Shown: in pieces, positions 35,985 to 48,172 of the stretch
Layout: every line of letters starts with the position of its first letter
How positions within the stretch are numbered: the first letter of the stretch is position 1
DNA from: Cephalotus follicularis
Taxonomy: Eukaryota; Streptophyta; Magnoliopsida; Oxalidales; Cephalotaceae
NCBI GenBank assembly: GCA_001972305.1
Contig: BDDD01000058.1
Coordinates: forward strand, 203,709-267,708
DNA: 64,000 nt
Direction of reading: 5' to 3'
Program-made: the position numbers and the translations under genes
The notes under the pieces: model-generated
Told to the model about the DNA's origin: nothing
The model's database searches: none
Seen by the model: the letters and a program-made list of their open reading frames with translations, nothing else

Positions 35985-37290
35985 TGTTCACGTAAAAAGA
36001 ATGTTTTAAAATTTATAGCCGCAAGTGCATGGATCATGCAGTAACGGGTCGAACGTAGGGAAACAATAAACTAGTTATAATAAATTCAACCTAGGCGAAG
36101 TATACCAATTTTGAGATAAACTATCGAACTAATGAATAGAAGTTAAGAAAAATATATAATTAAGAAGCGATTGTAGGGTATAGAAACTCACCGTAGATTG
36201 TATTGAACAACTCCATTTAATTGAACGATCATACCTTGATAAACAGCGGCAGCTAGGTTGATACGGAGTGCGATGGTGATGACAAGACGTATGAGTAGAC
36301 ATGCTAGGTCTATATGAAGTACGGCAACGGCGGCAAGACGTATGAGTACACATGCTAGGTCTATACGAAGTGTGTTCGTTGTGGCAAATCGTATGAGTAG
36401 ACTCCATTGATTGAATTAAGCACCATTTATTCACCAACTTTCAGCTTCACCGATAAGATGTTTGTGGATTTTAATCAGATAGACAAAGTGTGTGCGAAGG
36501 CAGAAATATTGAAGAACAAATCAAATATTCAAGGATTTTTATTGATGGAATTGAAACAATAACAATCTAGGCTTTGTTCTTCCCCAAAACCTTGAAAAGT
36601 TTAGCTACGAAACATTGCGAAATAAAACTAAAATTGATAAAAATAGGGTTTCTACCAGCCTCTACATACTCTCTGGCTTGCCATGTATTGTTTTTATACT
36701 ACAAAATTGATCAAAAATGGAAATAATCAATCCTAGTTGCAAAATCTGGCCAAAAATCTAACTTTCTATTTCTGCTGCAGAAGAAGGCGTCGACGCTTTT
36801 ATTTGGACATCGACGTCTTTTGTAAAAAATCGTGTTTTGCTGAGATACGCGTAATGGACATCGATCCCTTTGATGAAAGACGTGGATGTCTTCTGATCCA
36901 AAAGTTACAGGTCGAACTTGCGCAAAGACTCCGATGTGTTTTATGAAAGACGTCGATGTCTTCTTCATAGCTCTTCAAGGTAAGTTGAAATTTTCAGAAA
37001 GAACATCAATCCCCAACAAAAAACATCGGTGCGTTTAATGTGAACCCATAGAAGACGTCGATCCCTATGAAAGACATCGACGCGTTTTGCTCTGTTTCTG
37101 CTGAATTTTGTCAATTCTTCGATCTTTACACTTTCAAGCTCTAATTTGCACAACTTTGAGTAGTATTCTTGCACTTTGGTCCTTTTGCACTTGTACCTAA
37201 AAATCAATATAACACAACCAAAGTAGTCTATTCCAAGCATAAAAATATAACAAATAACTCATTAAAAACCACACATTTTTATGCTAAACA
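35985..37290 (-). mobile_element. Athila 5' LTR, complete (copy 2, 1306 bp)
   Basis: TGTTCACG at 35985 to GCTAAACA at 37290, flanked by leader with primer-binding site on one side and GTAAC (37291-37295) on the other. Colinear with 16217-17499. Motif cluster at 36780-37090, with one motif unit more than 17020-17300. Confidence 0.94.
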
Positions 37291-37671
37291 GTAACAGATT
37301 GATGGAGTGGGATTTGACATGGAGCAACGCAACGAGACTTAAGGAGAAGACTGAGTTGTTCTTATATTTTATGTACTGGTTTACTGAACTATGATTATGA
37401 TAATTGAATTTGTAACGTGGTTTATTTCTTTCGTACTATATTATCACACTCCGTTTTTGGGCGATCGACAATGTTGTTGGGTTTTATATAAACTCTGTGG
37501 GTATCACGTAGTATGGGATGCGTGATACATATTTTATTTCAGCTTACTTCATGTTTTGCTTCCGCTATTGAAGGTTTTTGTTTTTACGTGATATCGCATA
37601 AGCTAAATTATGTTGTGTTGATTGCTTTACCCTTTTATGTTGCCTTCTCGAAAAAAAACGGGGGCGTGACA
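37291..37671 (+). mobile_element. Target duplication GTAAC plus end of Tekay LTR-2 (duplicated piece)
   Basis: Second copy of 24380-24759, carried along by the segmental duplication: GTAACAGATTGATGG to GGGGGCGTGACA, then satellite. It is not an independent insertion. Confidence 0.94.
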
Positions 37672-40600
37672 ACTTCATTCGGTCAAACACTTCACCCCTT
37701 GCACATAAGAAGGTCACTTAGCCTTCTAGAAGCCATAGCCTCACTTTTGACACATAGGAATGCAATTTAAGAATTTCTTCAGTCAAACTCTTTGCCCTTG
37801 ACACATAAGATGGGCAATTGGCCTCCCGGAAGCCAAAAGACTAATGTTTGGTACTTAGGATGGTGATTTGACCATTCCTTAACTCAAACACTTCACCCAT
37901 GAATATGTGAAGGTCATTTGGCCTTCCAGATGTCAAGGTCCTTATGTCTTGTGCTTCGGAAGGCAATATGAGCATTCGTTAGGTCAAACACTTAAACCCT
38001 GGTGTATAAAAGTGATTTGGCGTGCTAGAGGCAAAAGGACTCATGTTCGGTGTCTAGAAAGTCAATTTAAGCCTTCATTCATTCAAACACTTTTCCCTTG
38101 GCACATAAGAAGGTCATTTAGTCTTCTGGAAGCCATTGCCTCATTTTTGACACTTAGGAAGGAAATAAAAGCATTTATTCAGTCAAACTCTTTTCCCTTG
38201 ACACATAAGAAGGGCATTTGGTCTTCCGGAAGCCAAGAGACTAATGTTTGGTACTTATGATGGTAATTTGACCATTCCTTAACTCAAACACTTCACCCTT
38301 AGCACAAATGAAGGTCATTTGTCCTTCCAGATGCCAAGGTCCTTATGTCTTGCACTTAAGAAAGCAATATTAGCCTTCGTTATGTCAAACACTTTAACCA
38401 TGGCACATAAAAGTGATTTGGATTGTTAGAGGCCAAAGGACTCGTGTTTGGTATCTAGAAAGTCAATTTAAGCATTCATTTAGTCAAACACTTCACCCTT
38501 GACACATAAGAAGGTCATTTAACCTTTTCGAAGCCATGGCCAAATTGTTTGAACTGAGGAAGGCAATTTAATCATTTCTTAAGTCAAACTCTTGGCCCTT
38601 GGCACATAAGAAGCGCATTTGGCCTACAAGAAGCCAAGAGACTCATGTTTGGCCCTTAGGATGGCTATTTGACCATTCCTTAACTCAAACACTTAACCAT
38701 TGGCACATATGATGGTGATTTGTCCTTCCAGATGCCAAGGTCCATATATGTTTTACCCCATGCACATAAGAAAGTCATTTCGCCTTCTAGAAGCCATGAC
38801 CTAAATTTTGACACTTAGGAGGGCAATGTATGCCTTTCTTTAGTGAAACTCTTTTCCCTTGGCACATAAGAAGGGCATTTGGCCTCTCAGAAGCCAAGAG
38901 ACTCATGTTTGGCATTTAGTATGGTAACTTGACCATTCCTTAACTCAAACACTTCACCATTGCCACATATGAAGGTCATTTGGCCTTCTAGATGCCAAGA
39001 ACCATATGTTTTGGATTTGTCTTGCTGGAGACCAAAGGACTCATGTTTGGTGTTTAGACAGTCAATTTAAGTCTTCCATCAGTGAAACACTTCACCCATG
39101 GTAAATTAGAAGGTCATTTAGCCTTGTGGAGGCCATGGCCTCATTTTTGGAACTTAAGAAGGCAATTTAATCTTTTCTTAAGTCAAACTCTTTCCCTTGG
39201 CACATAAGAACGGCATTTGGCCTCCCCGAAGCCATGAGACTCATGTTTGGCACTTAGGATGGCAATTTGACTATTTCTTAACCTAAACACTTCACCATCG
39301 CCACATATGAAGGTCATTTGGTCGTCCAGATACCAAGGTCATTTTGTTTTAGACTTAGGAAGGCTATATGTGTCTTCATAAAAGTGATTTGGCCTGCTAG
39401 AGGCTAAAGGACTCACGTTTTGTGTATGGAAAGCCAATTTAATCTTTCATTTAGTCAAACACTTCAGCCTTGGCACATAAGAAGGTGATTTAGTGTTCTT
39501 CAAGTCATGGGCTCATTTTTGGCACTTAGAAAGGCAATTTCAGCATTTCTTACGTCAAATTCTTTGCACTGCAAAATGAGAAGGGCATTTGGCCCCCCGG
39601 ACGCCAAGAGCCTCATCTTTAGCACTTAGGATAGAAATTTGACCATTCCTTAACTCAAACCCTTCACCCTTGGTACATATGAAGGTCATTTGACCTTCCA
39701 GATGCAAAGGCACTTATATTGTGCACTTAGGAAGGCAATATGTGTCTTCGTTAAGTCAAACACTTATCCCGTGGTACATAAAAGTGATTTGGCCTGCAAG
39801 AGGTCAAAGGAATCATGTTTGGTGTCTAGAAAGTCAATTTAAGCGTTCATTCAGCAAAACACTTCACATTTCGCACATAAGAAGGTCATTTAGCCTTCTG
39901 GAAGCGATGGCCTAATTTTTGCACTTAGAAAGGTAATTTAAACATTTCTTAAGTCAAACTCTTTGCCCTTGTCACATAAGAAGGGCATTTGGCCTCCCGA
40001 AAGCCAAGAGACATATGTTTGGTACTTAGGATGACAATTTGATCAACCTATAACTAGAAGACTTTACCCTTGTCACATATGAAGTTCATTTGGTCTTCTA
40101 GATGCCAAGGTCCATATGTTTTGCACTTAGGAAGGCAATATGTGCCTTCGTTAAGTCAAACACTTAAACCGTGGTACATAAAAGGGATTTGGCTTGCCAG
40201 AGGCCAAAGGACTCATGTTTGGTGTCTAGAAACTCAATTTAACCCTTCATTCAGTCAAATACTTCACCCTTGGCACATAAGAAGGTCATTTATCCTACTG
40301 GAATCCCTGGCCAAAATTTTGACACTTAGAAGTTAATTTAAGCATTTCTTCAGTGAAACTCTTTGCACTTGTCACAAAAGAAAGGTAGTTGGCTTCCCAT
40401 AAGCCAAGAGACTCATGTTTGGCACTTAGGATGGCTATATGACCATTACTTAACTCAAACACTTCACTCTTGACACATATGAAGGTCATTTGGACTTCCA
40501 GATGCCAAGACCTTTATGTTTTGCGCTTAGGAAGGTAATATGTGCCTTTCTTACGTAAAAAACTTAAACCGTGGCACATAAAAGAGATTTGGCTTGCTAG

Positions 40601-43600
40601 AGCCCAAATGACTCATGTTTGTTGTCTGGAAAGTCAATTTAAGCCTTCATGCAGTCAAACAATTCACCCTTGGTACATAAGAAGGTCATTTAGCTTTGTG
40701 GAAGCCATGGTCTAATTTTTCACACTTACGAAGGCAATTTAAGCATTTCTTAAGTCAAACTCTTTCCCCTTGGCACATAAGAAGGGCATTTGGCCTCGCA
40801 TAAGTCAATAGACTTTTGTTTGGCACTTAGGATGGCAATTTCACCATTCCTTAACTCAAACACTACACCCTTGGCACATATTAAGGTCATTTGGCCTTGC
40901 AGATGCCAAGGTCCATATGTTTTGCACTTAGGGAGGCCAAACACTTAAACCGTTGCACATAAAAGGGATTGTGCCTGCTAGAGGCCAAAGCACTCATGTT
41001 TGGTGTCCAGCAAGTCAATTTAAGCCATCATTTAGTAAAACACTTCATCCTTCACACATAAGAAGGTCATTTAGCTTTCTAGAAGTCATGACCTCATTTT
41101 TTGCACTTAGGAGGCAATTTAAGGATTTCTTAAGTCAAACTATTTTCCCTTGGTACATAAGAAGGGCATTTGGCCTCCTAGAAGTAAAGAGACTCATGTT
41201 TGGCACGTAGGATGGCAATTTTACCATTCCTTAACTCAAACAATTTACCCTTGGCACATATGATGGTCATTTGGCTTTCAAGATGCCAAGGACCATATGT
41301 TTTGCACTTAAAAAGACAATATGTGTCTTTGTTTAGTCAAACATTTAAACCGTGGCATGTAAAAGGGATTTGGGCTGCTAGAGACCAAAAGACTCATGTT
41401 TTGTGTCTAGAAAGTACAATTAAGCCTTCATTTAGTCAAACACTTCACCCTTGCCACATAAGAAGGTCATTTATCCTTCTGGAAGCCATGGACTCATGTT
41501 TGGCACTTAGGATGGCAATTTGACCATTTCTTAACTCAAATATTTAACCCTTGGTACATATGAAGGTCATTTGGCCGTCCAGATGCCATGATCCTTATGT
41601 TTTGCACTTAGGAAGGTGATATGTGCCTTCATTAAGTCAAACACTTGAACCGTGGTATATAAATGGGATTTGGCCTGCTAGATGCCAAAGGACTCATGAT
41701 TGGTATTTAGAAAGTCAATTTAAGCCTTTATTCAGTCAAAGACTTCACCCTTGGCACATAAGAAGGTCATTTAGCCTTCTGGAAGCCATGACCTCATTTT
41801 TGGCACTTAGGAAAGCAATTTAAGCATTTCTTAAGTCAAAATCGTTGCCCTTGGCACATAACAAGGGAATTTGGCCTCCCAGTAGCCAAGAGACTCATGT
41901 TTGGCACTTAGGATGGTAATTTGACCATTTCTTAACTCGAACACTTCACCCTTGACACATATTAACGTCATTTGGCCTTCGAAATGCCAAGGTCCTTATG
42001 TTTTGCACTTAGAAAAGCAATATGTGCCTTCGTGAAGTCAAACATTAAAACCGTGGTACATAAAAGTGATTTGGCCTACTAGAGGCTAAGGGACTCATGT
42101 TTGGTGTCTAGAAAATCAGTTTAAGCCTTCATTCAGTCAAACACTTCACCCTTCGCGTATAAGACTATCATCTAGCCTTCTGAAAGCCATAGCCTTATTT
42201 TTGAAACTTAATAAGGTAATTTAAGCATTTTTTACATCAAACTATTTGCCCTTGACACATTAGAAGGGCATTTGGCCTCCCGGAAGCCAAGGGACTAATG
42301 TTTGGTACTTAGGATGGTAATTTGACCATTCCTTAACCAAAACACTTCACCCTTGGTACATTGAAGGTCATTTGGCCTTCCAGATTCAAAGGTCCTTATG
42401 TCTTACACTTAGGAAGGCAATATGAGCCTTCGTTAAGTCAAACATTTAAACCGTTGCACATAAAAGTGATTTGGCTTGCTAGAGGCCAAAGGTCCCATGG
42501 TTGGTGTTTAGAAAGTCAATTATGGCTTCATTTAGTCAAACTCTTCAACCTTGACAGATAAGAAGGTCATTTAGCCTTCTTGAAGCCATGACCGCATTTT
42601 TGGCACTTAGGAAGGCTATTTAATCATTTCTTAAGTCAAACTCTTTACTCTTGGCACATAAGAGGGCATTTCGCCTCCCAGAAGCTAAGAGGCTCATGTT
42701 TGGCACTTAGGATGGTAATTTGACCATTCTATAACTCAAACACTTCACCATTGGTACATGTTAAGGTCATTTGGCCTTCAAGATGCCAAGGTCCATATGT
42801 TTTGCACTTAGGAAGGCAATATGTGCCTTCGTTAAGTCAAACACTTCAAACCGTGGCACATAAAACGGATTTGGCTTACTAGAGGTAAAATGTCTCATGT
42901 TTGGTGTTTAGAAAGTCAATTTAAGCCTTCATTTAGTGAAACACTTCACCCTTGGAACATTAGAAGGTCATTTAGACTTCTGGAAGCCATGGCCTCATTT
43001 TTAGCACTTAGGAAGGTAATTTAATCATTTCTTAAGTCAAACTCTTTTCCCTTGGAACATAAGAAGGGTATTTGGCCTCACAGAAGCGAAGAGACTCATT
43101 TTTGGCACTTAGCATGGTAATTTGACCATTCCTTAACTCAAACACTTTACCGTTGGCACATATGAAGGTCATTTGGCCATCCAGATGTCACGGTCCATAT
43201 GTTTTGCACTTAGGAAGGCAATACGTGCCTTCGTTAAGTCAAACACTTAAACTGTGACACATAAAAGGGATTTGGCCTGCTAGAGGCCAAATGACTCTTG
43301 TTTGGTGTCTAGAAAGTCAATTTAAGGCTTCATTAATTCGAACACTTCACACTTGGCATATAAGAATGTCATTTATCCATCTGGAAGCCATGGCCTAATT
43401 TTTGACACTAAGCAAGGTAATTTAAGCATTTCTTAAGTCAAACTCTTTTCCCTTGGCACATAAGAGGGGCATTTGGCCTCCCAGAAGCCAAGAGGCTCAT
43501 GTTTGACAATTGGGATGGCAATTTGACCATTCCTTAACTCAAATATTCAATGCTTGGCACATATGAAGGTCATTTGGCCTTCCAGATACCAAGGTGGTTA

Positions 43601-46340
43601 TGTTTTACATTTAGGAAGTTAATATGTGCCTTCATTAAGTCAAACACTTAAACCGTGATACATAAATGGGATTTGGCCTGCTATAGGCCAAAGGACTCAG
43701 GTTTGGTGTCTAGAAAGTCAATTTAACCGTTCATTCAGTCAAACACTTCACCCTTGGCAAATAAGAAGGTCATTTATCCTTATGGAAGCCATAACCTTAT
43801 TTTTGGCACTTAGGTAGGTAATTTCAGCATTTCTTAACTCAAACTCTTTTCCATTGCCTCATAACAAGGGCATTTGGCCGTCCGAAAGCCAAGAGCCTCA
43901 TGTTTGGCACTTAGTATGGCAATTTGACCATTCATTAGCTCAAACACTTCCTCCTTGGAACATATGAAGGTCATTTGACCTTCCAGATGAGAAGGCACTT
44001 ATGTTGCGCACTTAGGAAGGCAATATGTGTCTTCATTAAGTCAAACCCTTAAACCGTGTCACATAAAAGTGATTTGGCCTGCTAGAGTCCAAAGCACTCA
44101 TGTTTCGTGTCTAGAAAGCCAATTTAAGCATTCATTCAGTCAAACACTTCCCCCTTGACACATAAGAAGGTCATTTAGCCTTTTGGAAGCCATGGCCTAA
44201 TTTTTGGCACTTAGGAAGGCAATTTAACCATTTCTTAAGTCAAACTGTTTGCCCTTGGCATATAAGAAGGGCATTTGGCCTCCCGAAAGCCATGTGACTC
44301 ATGTTTGGCACCTGCGATGGTAATTTGACCATTCCTTAACAAAAACACTTTTCCCTTAGCACATATGAAGGTCATTTCGCCTTTCAGATGCCAATGTCCA
44401 TATGTTTTGCACATAGGAAGGCGATATGTCCCTTCGTTAAGTAAAACACTTAAACGGCGGCACATAAAAGGGATTTGGCCTGCTGGAGACCACATGACTC
44501 ATGTTTGCTGTCTAGAAAGTCAATTTAAGTGTTCATTCAGTCAAACACTTCACCCTAGGCCCATAAGAAGGTCATTTATCCTTCTAAAGTCATGGCCTCA
44601 TTTTTGGCACTTAAGAAGGCAATTTCAGCATTTCTTAAGTCAAACTCTTTTCCATTGCCACATAAGAAGGATATTCGGCCCCCCGAATGCCAAGACCCTC
44701 AAGTTTGGAACTTAAGATGAACATTTGACCATTCCTTAACTCAGACACTTCACCCTTGGCACATATAAAGGTCATTTGACCTTCCAGATGTCAAGGCACT
44801 TACGTTGTGCACTTAGGAAGGCAATATGTGTCTTTGTTAGGTCAAACACTTAACCCGTGGCACATAAAAGTGATTTGCCCTACTAGAGGCCAAATGACAC
44901 ATCTTTTGTCTCTAGAGAGTCAATTTAAGCGTTCATTCAGTGAAACACTTCACCCTTGGCACATAAGAAGGTCATTTAGCCTTCTGGAAGTCATGACTTA
45001 CTTTTTGGCACTTAGGAAGGCAATTTTAGAATTTCTAAAGTTAAACTCATTGGCCTTGGCACATAAGAAAGGCATATGGCCTCTAGGAAGCCAAGAGACT
45101 CTTGTTTGACACTTAGGATGGCAATTTGACCATTCATTAACTCAAACACTTCACCATTGGCATATATGAAGGTCATTTGGCCTTCCAGATGCCAAGGTCC
45201 GTTTGTTTTGCACTTAGAAAGGCAATATGTGCCTTCGTTACGTGAAACACTTAAACTGTGGTACATAAAAATGATTGGGCCTGCAAGAGTCCAAAAGACT
45301 CATGTTTGGTGTTTAGAAAGTCAATTTAAGCGTTCATTCAGTCAAACACTTAACCCTTGGCACATAAGGAGGTCATTTAGCCATCTACAAACCAAGACCT
45401 TATTTTTGGCACTTAGGAAGGCAATTTCAGAATTTCTAAAGTCAAACTCTTTGCCATTGGCACATAAGATGGGCATTTGGCCCCTCGGAAGCCAAGAACC
45501 TCCTGTTTGGAACTTGTGATGGCAAGTTGAGCATTCCTTAACTCAAACACTTCGCCCTTGGCACATATGAAGGTCATTTGGACTTCCAGATGCCAAGGTC
45601 CACATATTTTGCCCTTAGGAAGGCAATATGTGCATTCGTGAAGTCAAACACTTACACTGTGGAACCTAAATGGGATTTGGCCTGCTTGAGACCAAAGGAC
45701 TCATGTTCGGTGTCTAGAAAGTCAATTTATGCCATCATTCTGTCAAACACTTTACCCTTGGCACATAATAAGGTCATTTATCCTTATGGAAGCCTTGCTC
45801 TCAATTTTGGCACTTAGGAAGGCAATTTAAGCATTTCTTAAGTCAAACTGTTTACCCTTGGCACATAAGTCAGGTATTTGGACTCCTAGAAGCCAAGAAT
45901 CTCATGTTTGGCACGTAGGATGGTAATTTGAGCTTTCCTTGACTCAAACATTTGACCCTTGGCAAATATGAAGATGATTTGGCCTTCCAGATACCAAGGA
46001 CGTTATGTTTTGCACTTAGGAATGTAATATCCACCTTCTTTAAGTGAAACACTTAAAACGTGGCACATGAAAGTGATTTGGCCTAATAAATGGCCTAATA
46101 AAGGCCAAATGACTCATGTTTGGTGTCTAGAAAGTCAATTTAAACCTTCATTTAGTGAAACACTTCTCTATTCGCACATAAGAAGGTCATTTTTCCTTCT
46201 AGAAGACATGTCCTAAATTTTGACACTAAGGAAGGTAATTTAAGCATTTCTTAAGTCAAAAACTTTACCCTTGACACATAAGAAGGGCATTTGGCCTCCC
46301 AGAAGCCAAGAGACTCATGTTTGGCACTTAGGATGGAAAT
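37672..46340. repeat. Satellite array 2 (same 401-bp higher-order repeat)
   Basis: About 21 units. 37672-43387 is the duplicated block equivalent to 24760-30489; 43388-46340 is the array beyond the duplication. It ends in a B monomer at TTAGGATGGAAAT, where SIRE LTR sequence starts. Local irregularities include a duplicated GGCCTAATAAA stretch near 46079-46105. Confidence 0.97.
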
Positions 46341-47549
46341 ATAGAGTTAGAGAGATTTGCAAACACTAGTTTAGAGTGGTTCGGCTAAACTCTTGCCTAC
46401 GTCCACTTTTCCCAAGGATCTCCTTGAGTTTCCACTAGTTCTCCGAATACAACTGCGGGTGCTATTCGGTACACCTTTGTGATTGACCTCAATCACTTAC
46501 AACTCTCTTTGGGTTCACTCCCCAAATTCACTAGGGTTCACTCCCCTGTTACAATCAAAGTATGAAGTGTGGTGTTTGTAGCTAAACCTCTCACAAGGTT
46601 GGATATTACAAGATAATTGCTCAATTCAGTGAGAACAAGAAAATAGCTTAAATGTCAAAAGAAAGATTCTTGAATGAAATTTGATTTGATCTTTGTATGT
46701 TTGTTTTGCTTGATCTTTGTATGTATGATTTTCTCCTTGTTGTCACTTTTTCTCTGATGTTTCAGTCTTCTTTTTATAGCCATGAAAGGTTTGTAGCCGT
46801 TGCATGAATTGTGGAAGCTTTTGATTAAAGAATGTGTAGTTGCAATCTTTGATTATTGTCTTTGCTGGTATAAAGACGTCGACTTCTTTCAAAAGGCGTC
46901 GATGTCTCTTGTAGCTGATAGCCATTGGTAGTGCTTGTACTAGCCGTTCCTGTTTTCCCGGGTCTTGTTCATTTAAAAAGACGTCGATGTCTTTTTAAAG
47001 ACGTCGATGTCATTTCTGGGAAATCTCCAGGTAGAGGAACTTTGAACATCTCGTCGACTTCTTCTGTGGGAGTCGATGTATTCTCTGGGAAATGCAGGTT
47101 GCTCTAGAAAGGCGTCGATGTCCATTGAAAGGCGTCGATGTCTTTCGTACGGACGTCGATGTCTTTCGTACGGACGTAGACGTCTTTACTGATAAGCATC
47201 GATGTCATTGCTTGAAAATGTCCTGTAACTTTGACACCTAAAGACGTCGATGTCTTTCAGATAGGGATCGACTTCTTTCGTACGGACGTCGATGTCTTTG
47301 CCTTTAGAAGTCGATGTCTTCTTGTGAATTTGACCTGCAACTTCTATCATGAAAGGCGTCGATGTCTTCTTGGAAGGCGTCGATGTCTTCCTGTATGGAC
47401 GTCGATGTTATTCCTTGAAAGTCGATGTCTTCTTCTGCAGATGGTATTTTTGCTTTGATATTGATCTTGTAATTTCATGCACATTAAGTAGACTTGTTAA
47501 ATGCAAATATGTTATCATCAAAACAAGGATTGAGACTAAATCGTCAACA
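46341..47549 (-). mobile_element. SIRE 3' LTR (nearly complete)
   Basis: Direct repeat of about 55540-56723. On the minus strand it starts TGTTGACGATTTAG next to the polypurine tract and includes the block GTGGTTCGGC..CTTGCCTACGTCCAC (plus-strand reading, 46376-46410), which is widely shared by plant SIRE LTRs. The 46870-47440 part is a dense array of about twenty GACGTCGATGTCTTT-like motifs, including one more 22-bp TTTCGTACGGACGTCGATGTC unit than the 5' LTR. Confidence 0.94.
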
Positions 47550-47566
47550 ATGTCCCCATTTTTTAT
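47550..47566 (-). promoter_or_regulatory. SIRE polypurine tract
   Basis: On the minus strand AAAAAATGGGGACAT lies directly before the LTR start TGTTGACG. This is a typical copia plus-strand primer. Confidence 0.85.
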
Positions 47567-48172
47567 GATGACAAAAATTTGCTCAAAACGCATAAATTAA
47601 AGTAATACCAATTTAGAAAATATAAGAGAAAACAAATAGAGATATCTTTTGCAGAGATGATATTGAGTGTGCAATATTTAAATAAGTCACAAGTTATGCT
47701 TCCTTGAACACTTTCTCAAAAATGTGAGCCTTTTCTCCAAATTAACATTAACTTTTGAGTTTAAGCTCTAAACATCCTTTTGTTCTCCCCCTTTGACACT
47801 AACATATATTTTGAGCTTATTCTCCCCCTTTTTTTGTAAAGCATCAAAAAGTACTACAAAAAGGCAGAAAACGTTAGCTCCCCCTTAATACAAGCAAGGG
47901 TGAAAAGAGTGATTATAGGTATTATGCATAAAAATGTCAAAGTATCGGTAATGAATATAATTATTGGCAATAATTGAGAAAACACATTCATTCAACACAA
48001 TTATATCATAAATCTAAAACATAAACATTAATTCACAACATCATTTCATGAACACTTAAACATTTCATTAATATCATTAAGAACATTGTCTTTCACAAAC
48101 AAGAATTTCATAAAGGAAATACAAATAAACATCAAGGTTCATTATAGAAACAACAAAAACAGCAACAAACAA
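47567..48172 (-). other. SIRE 3' untranslated region
   Basis: About 600 bp between the extra ORF and the polypurine tract. It is AT-rich, with repeated CTCCCCCTTT-like runs on the plus strand (47785-47795, 47822-47835, 47878-47886), i.e. several purine-rich tracts on the element's strand that might act as secondary plus-strand primers. No gene seen. Confidence 0.6.

Larger units (their letters stand above)
30490..37290 (-). mobile_element. Athila element, duplicated 5' portion (copy 2)
   Basis: Second copy of the Athila 5' portion (minus strand): complete 5' LTR 35985-37290, primer-binding site and leader 35678-35984, gag start at about 35486-35677, solo Tekay-type LTR inserted at 32757-35485, remaining gag and protease 30490-32756. 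There is no pol, because the duplication begins within the protease/gag region. Several breaks; fossil. Confidence 0.92.
21492..43387. repeat. Large tandem segmental duplication (copy 1 21492-30489, copy 2 30490-43387)
   Basis: Both copies read Athila protease/gag, Athila LTR, GTAAC, end of Tekay LTR, then satellite beginning ACTTCATTCGGTCAAACAC with the same series of irregular monomers. Copy 1 joins copy 2 at TCTGGAAGAGTTTAG (30483-30497). The five bases GGAAG are shared by both parents: 21487-21491 before the copy-1 start, and 43383-43387 where copy 2 continues into further satellite. That is a microhomology junction. Copy lengths differ (8998 vs 12898 bp) because copy 2 holds a solo LTR and the Athila leader, LTR start and gag start. 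By eye the copies differ by a few percent. Confidence 0.93.

Noticed and set aside
37296-37671. Separate Tekay LTR fragment insertion
   Set aside because: It is the duplicated end of LTR-2, with the same GTAAC and the same satellite joint as 24380-24760.
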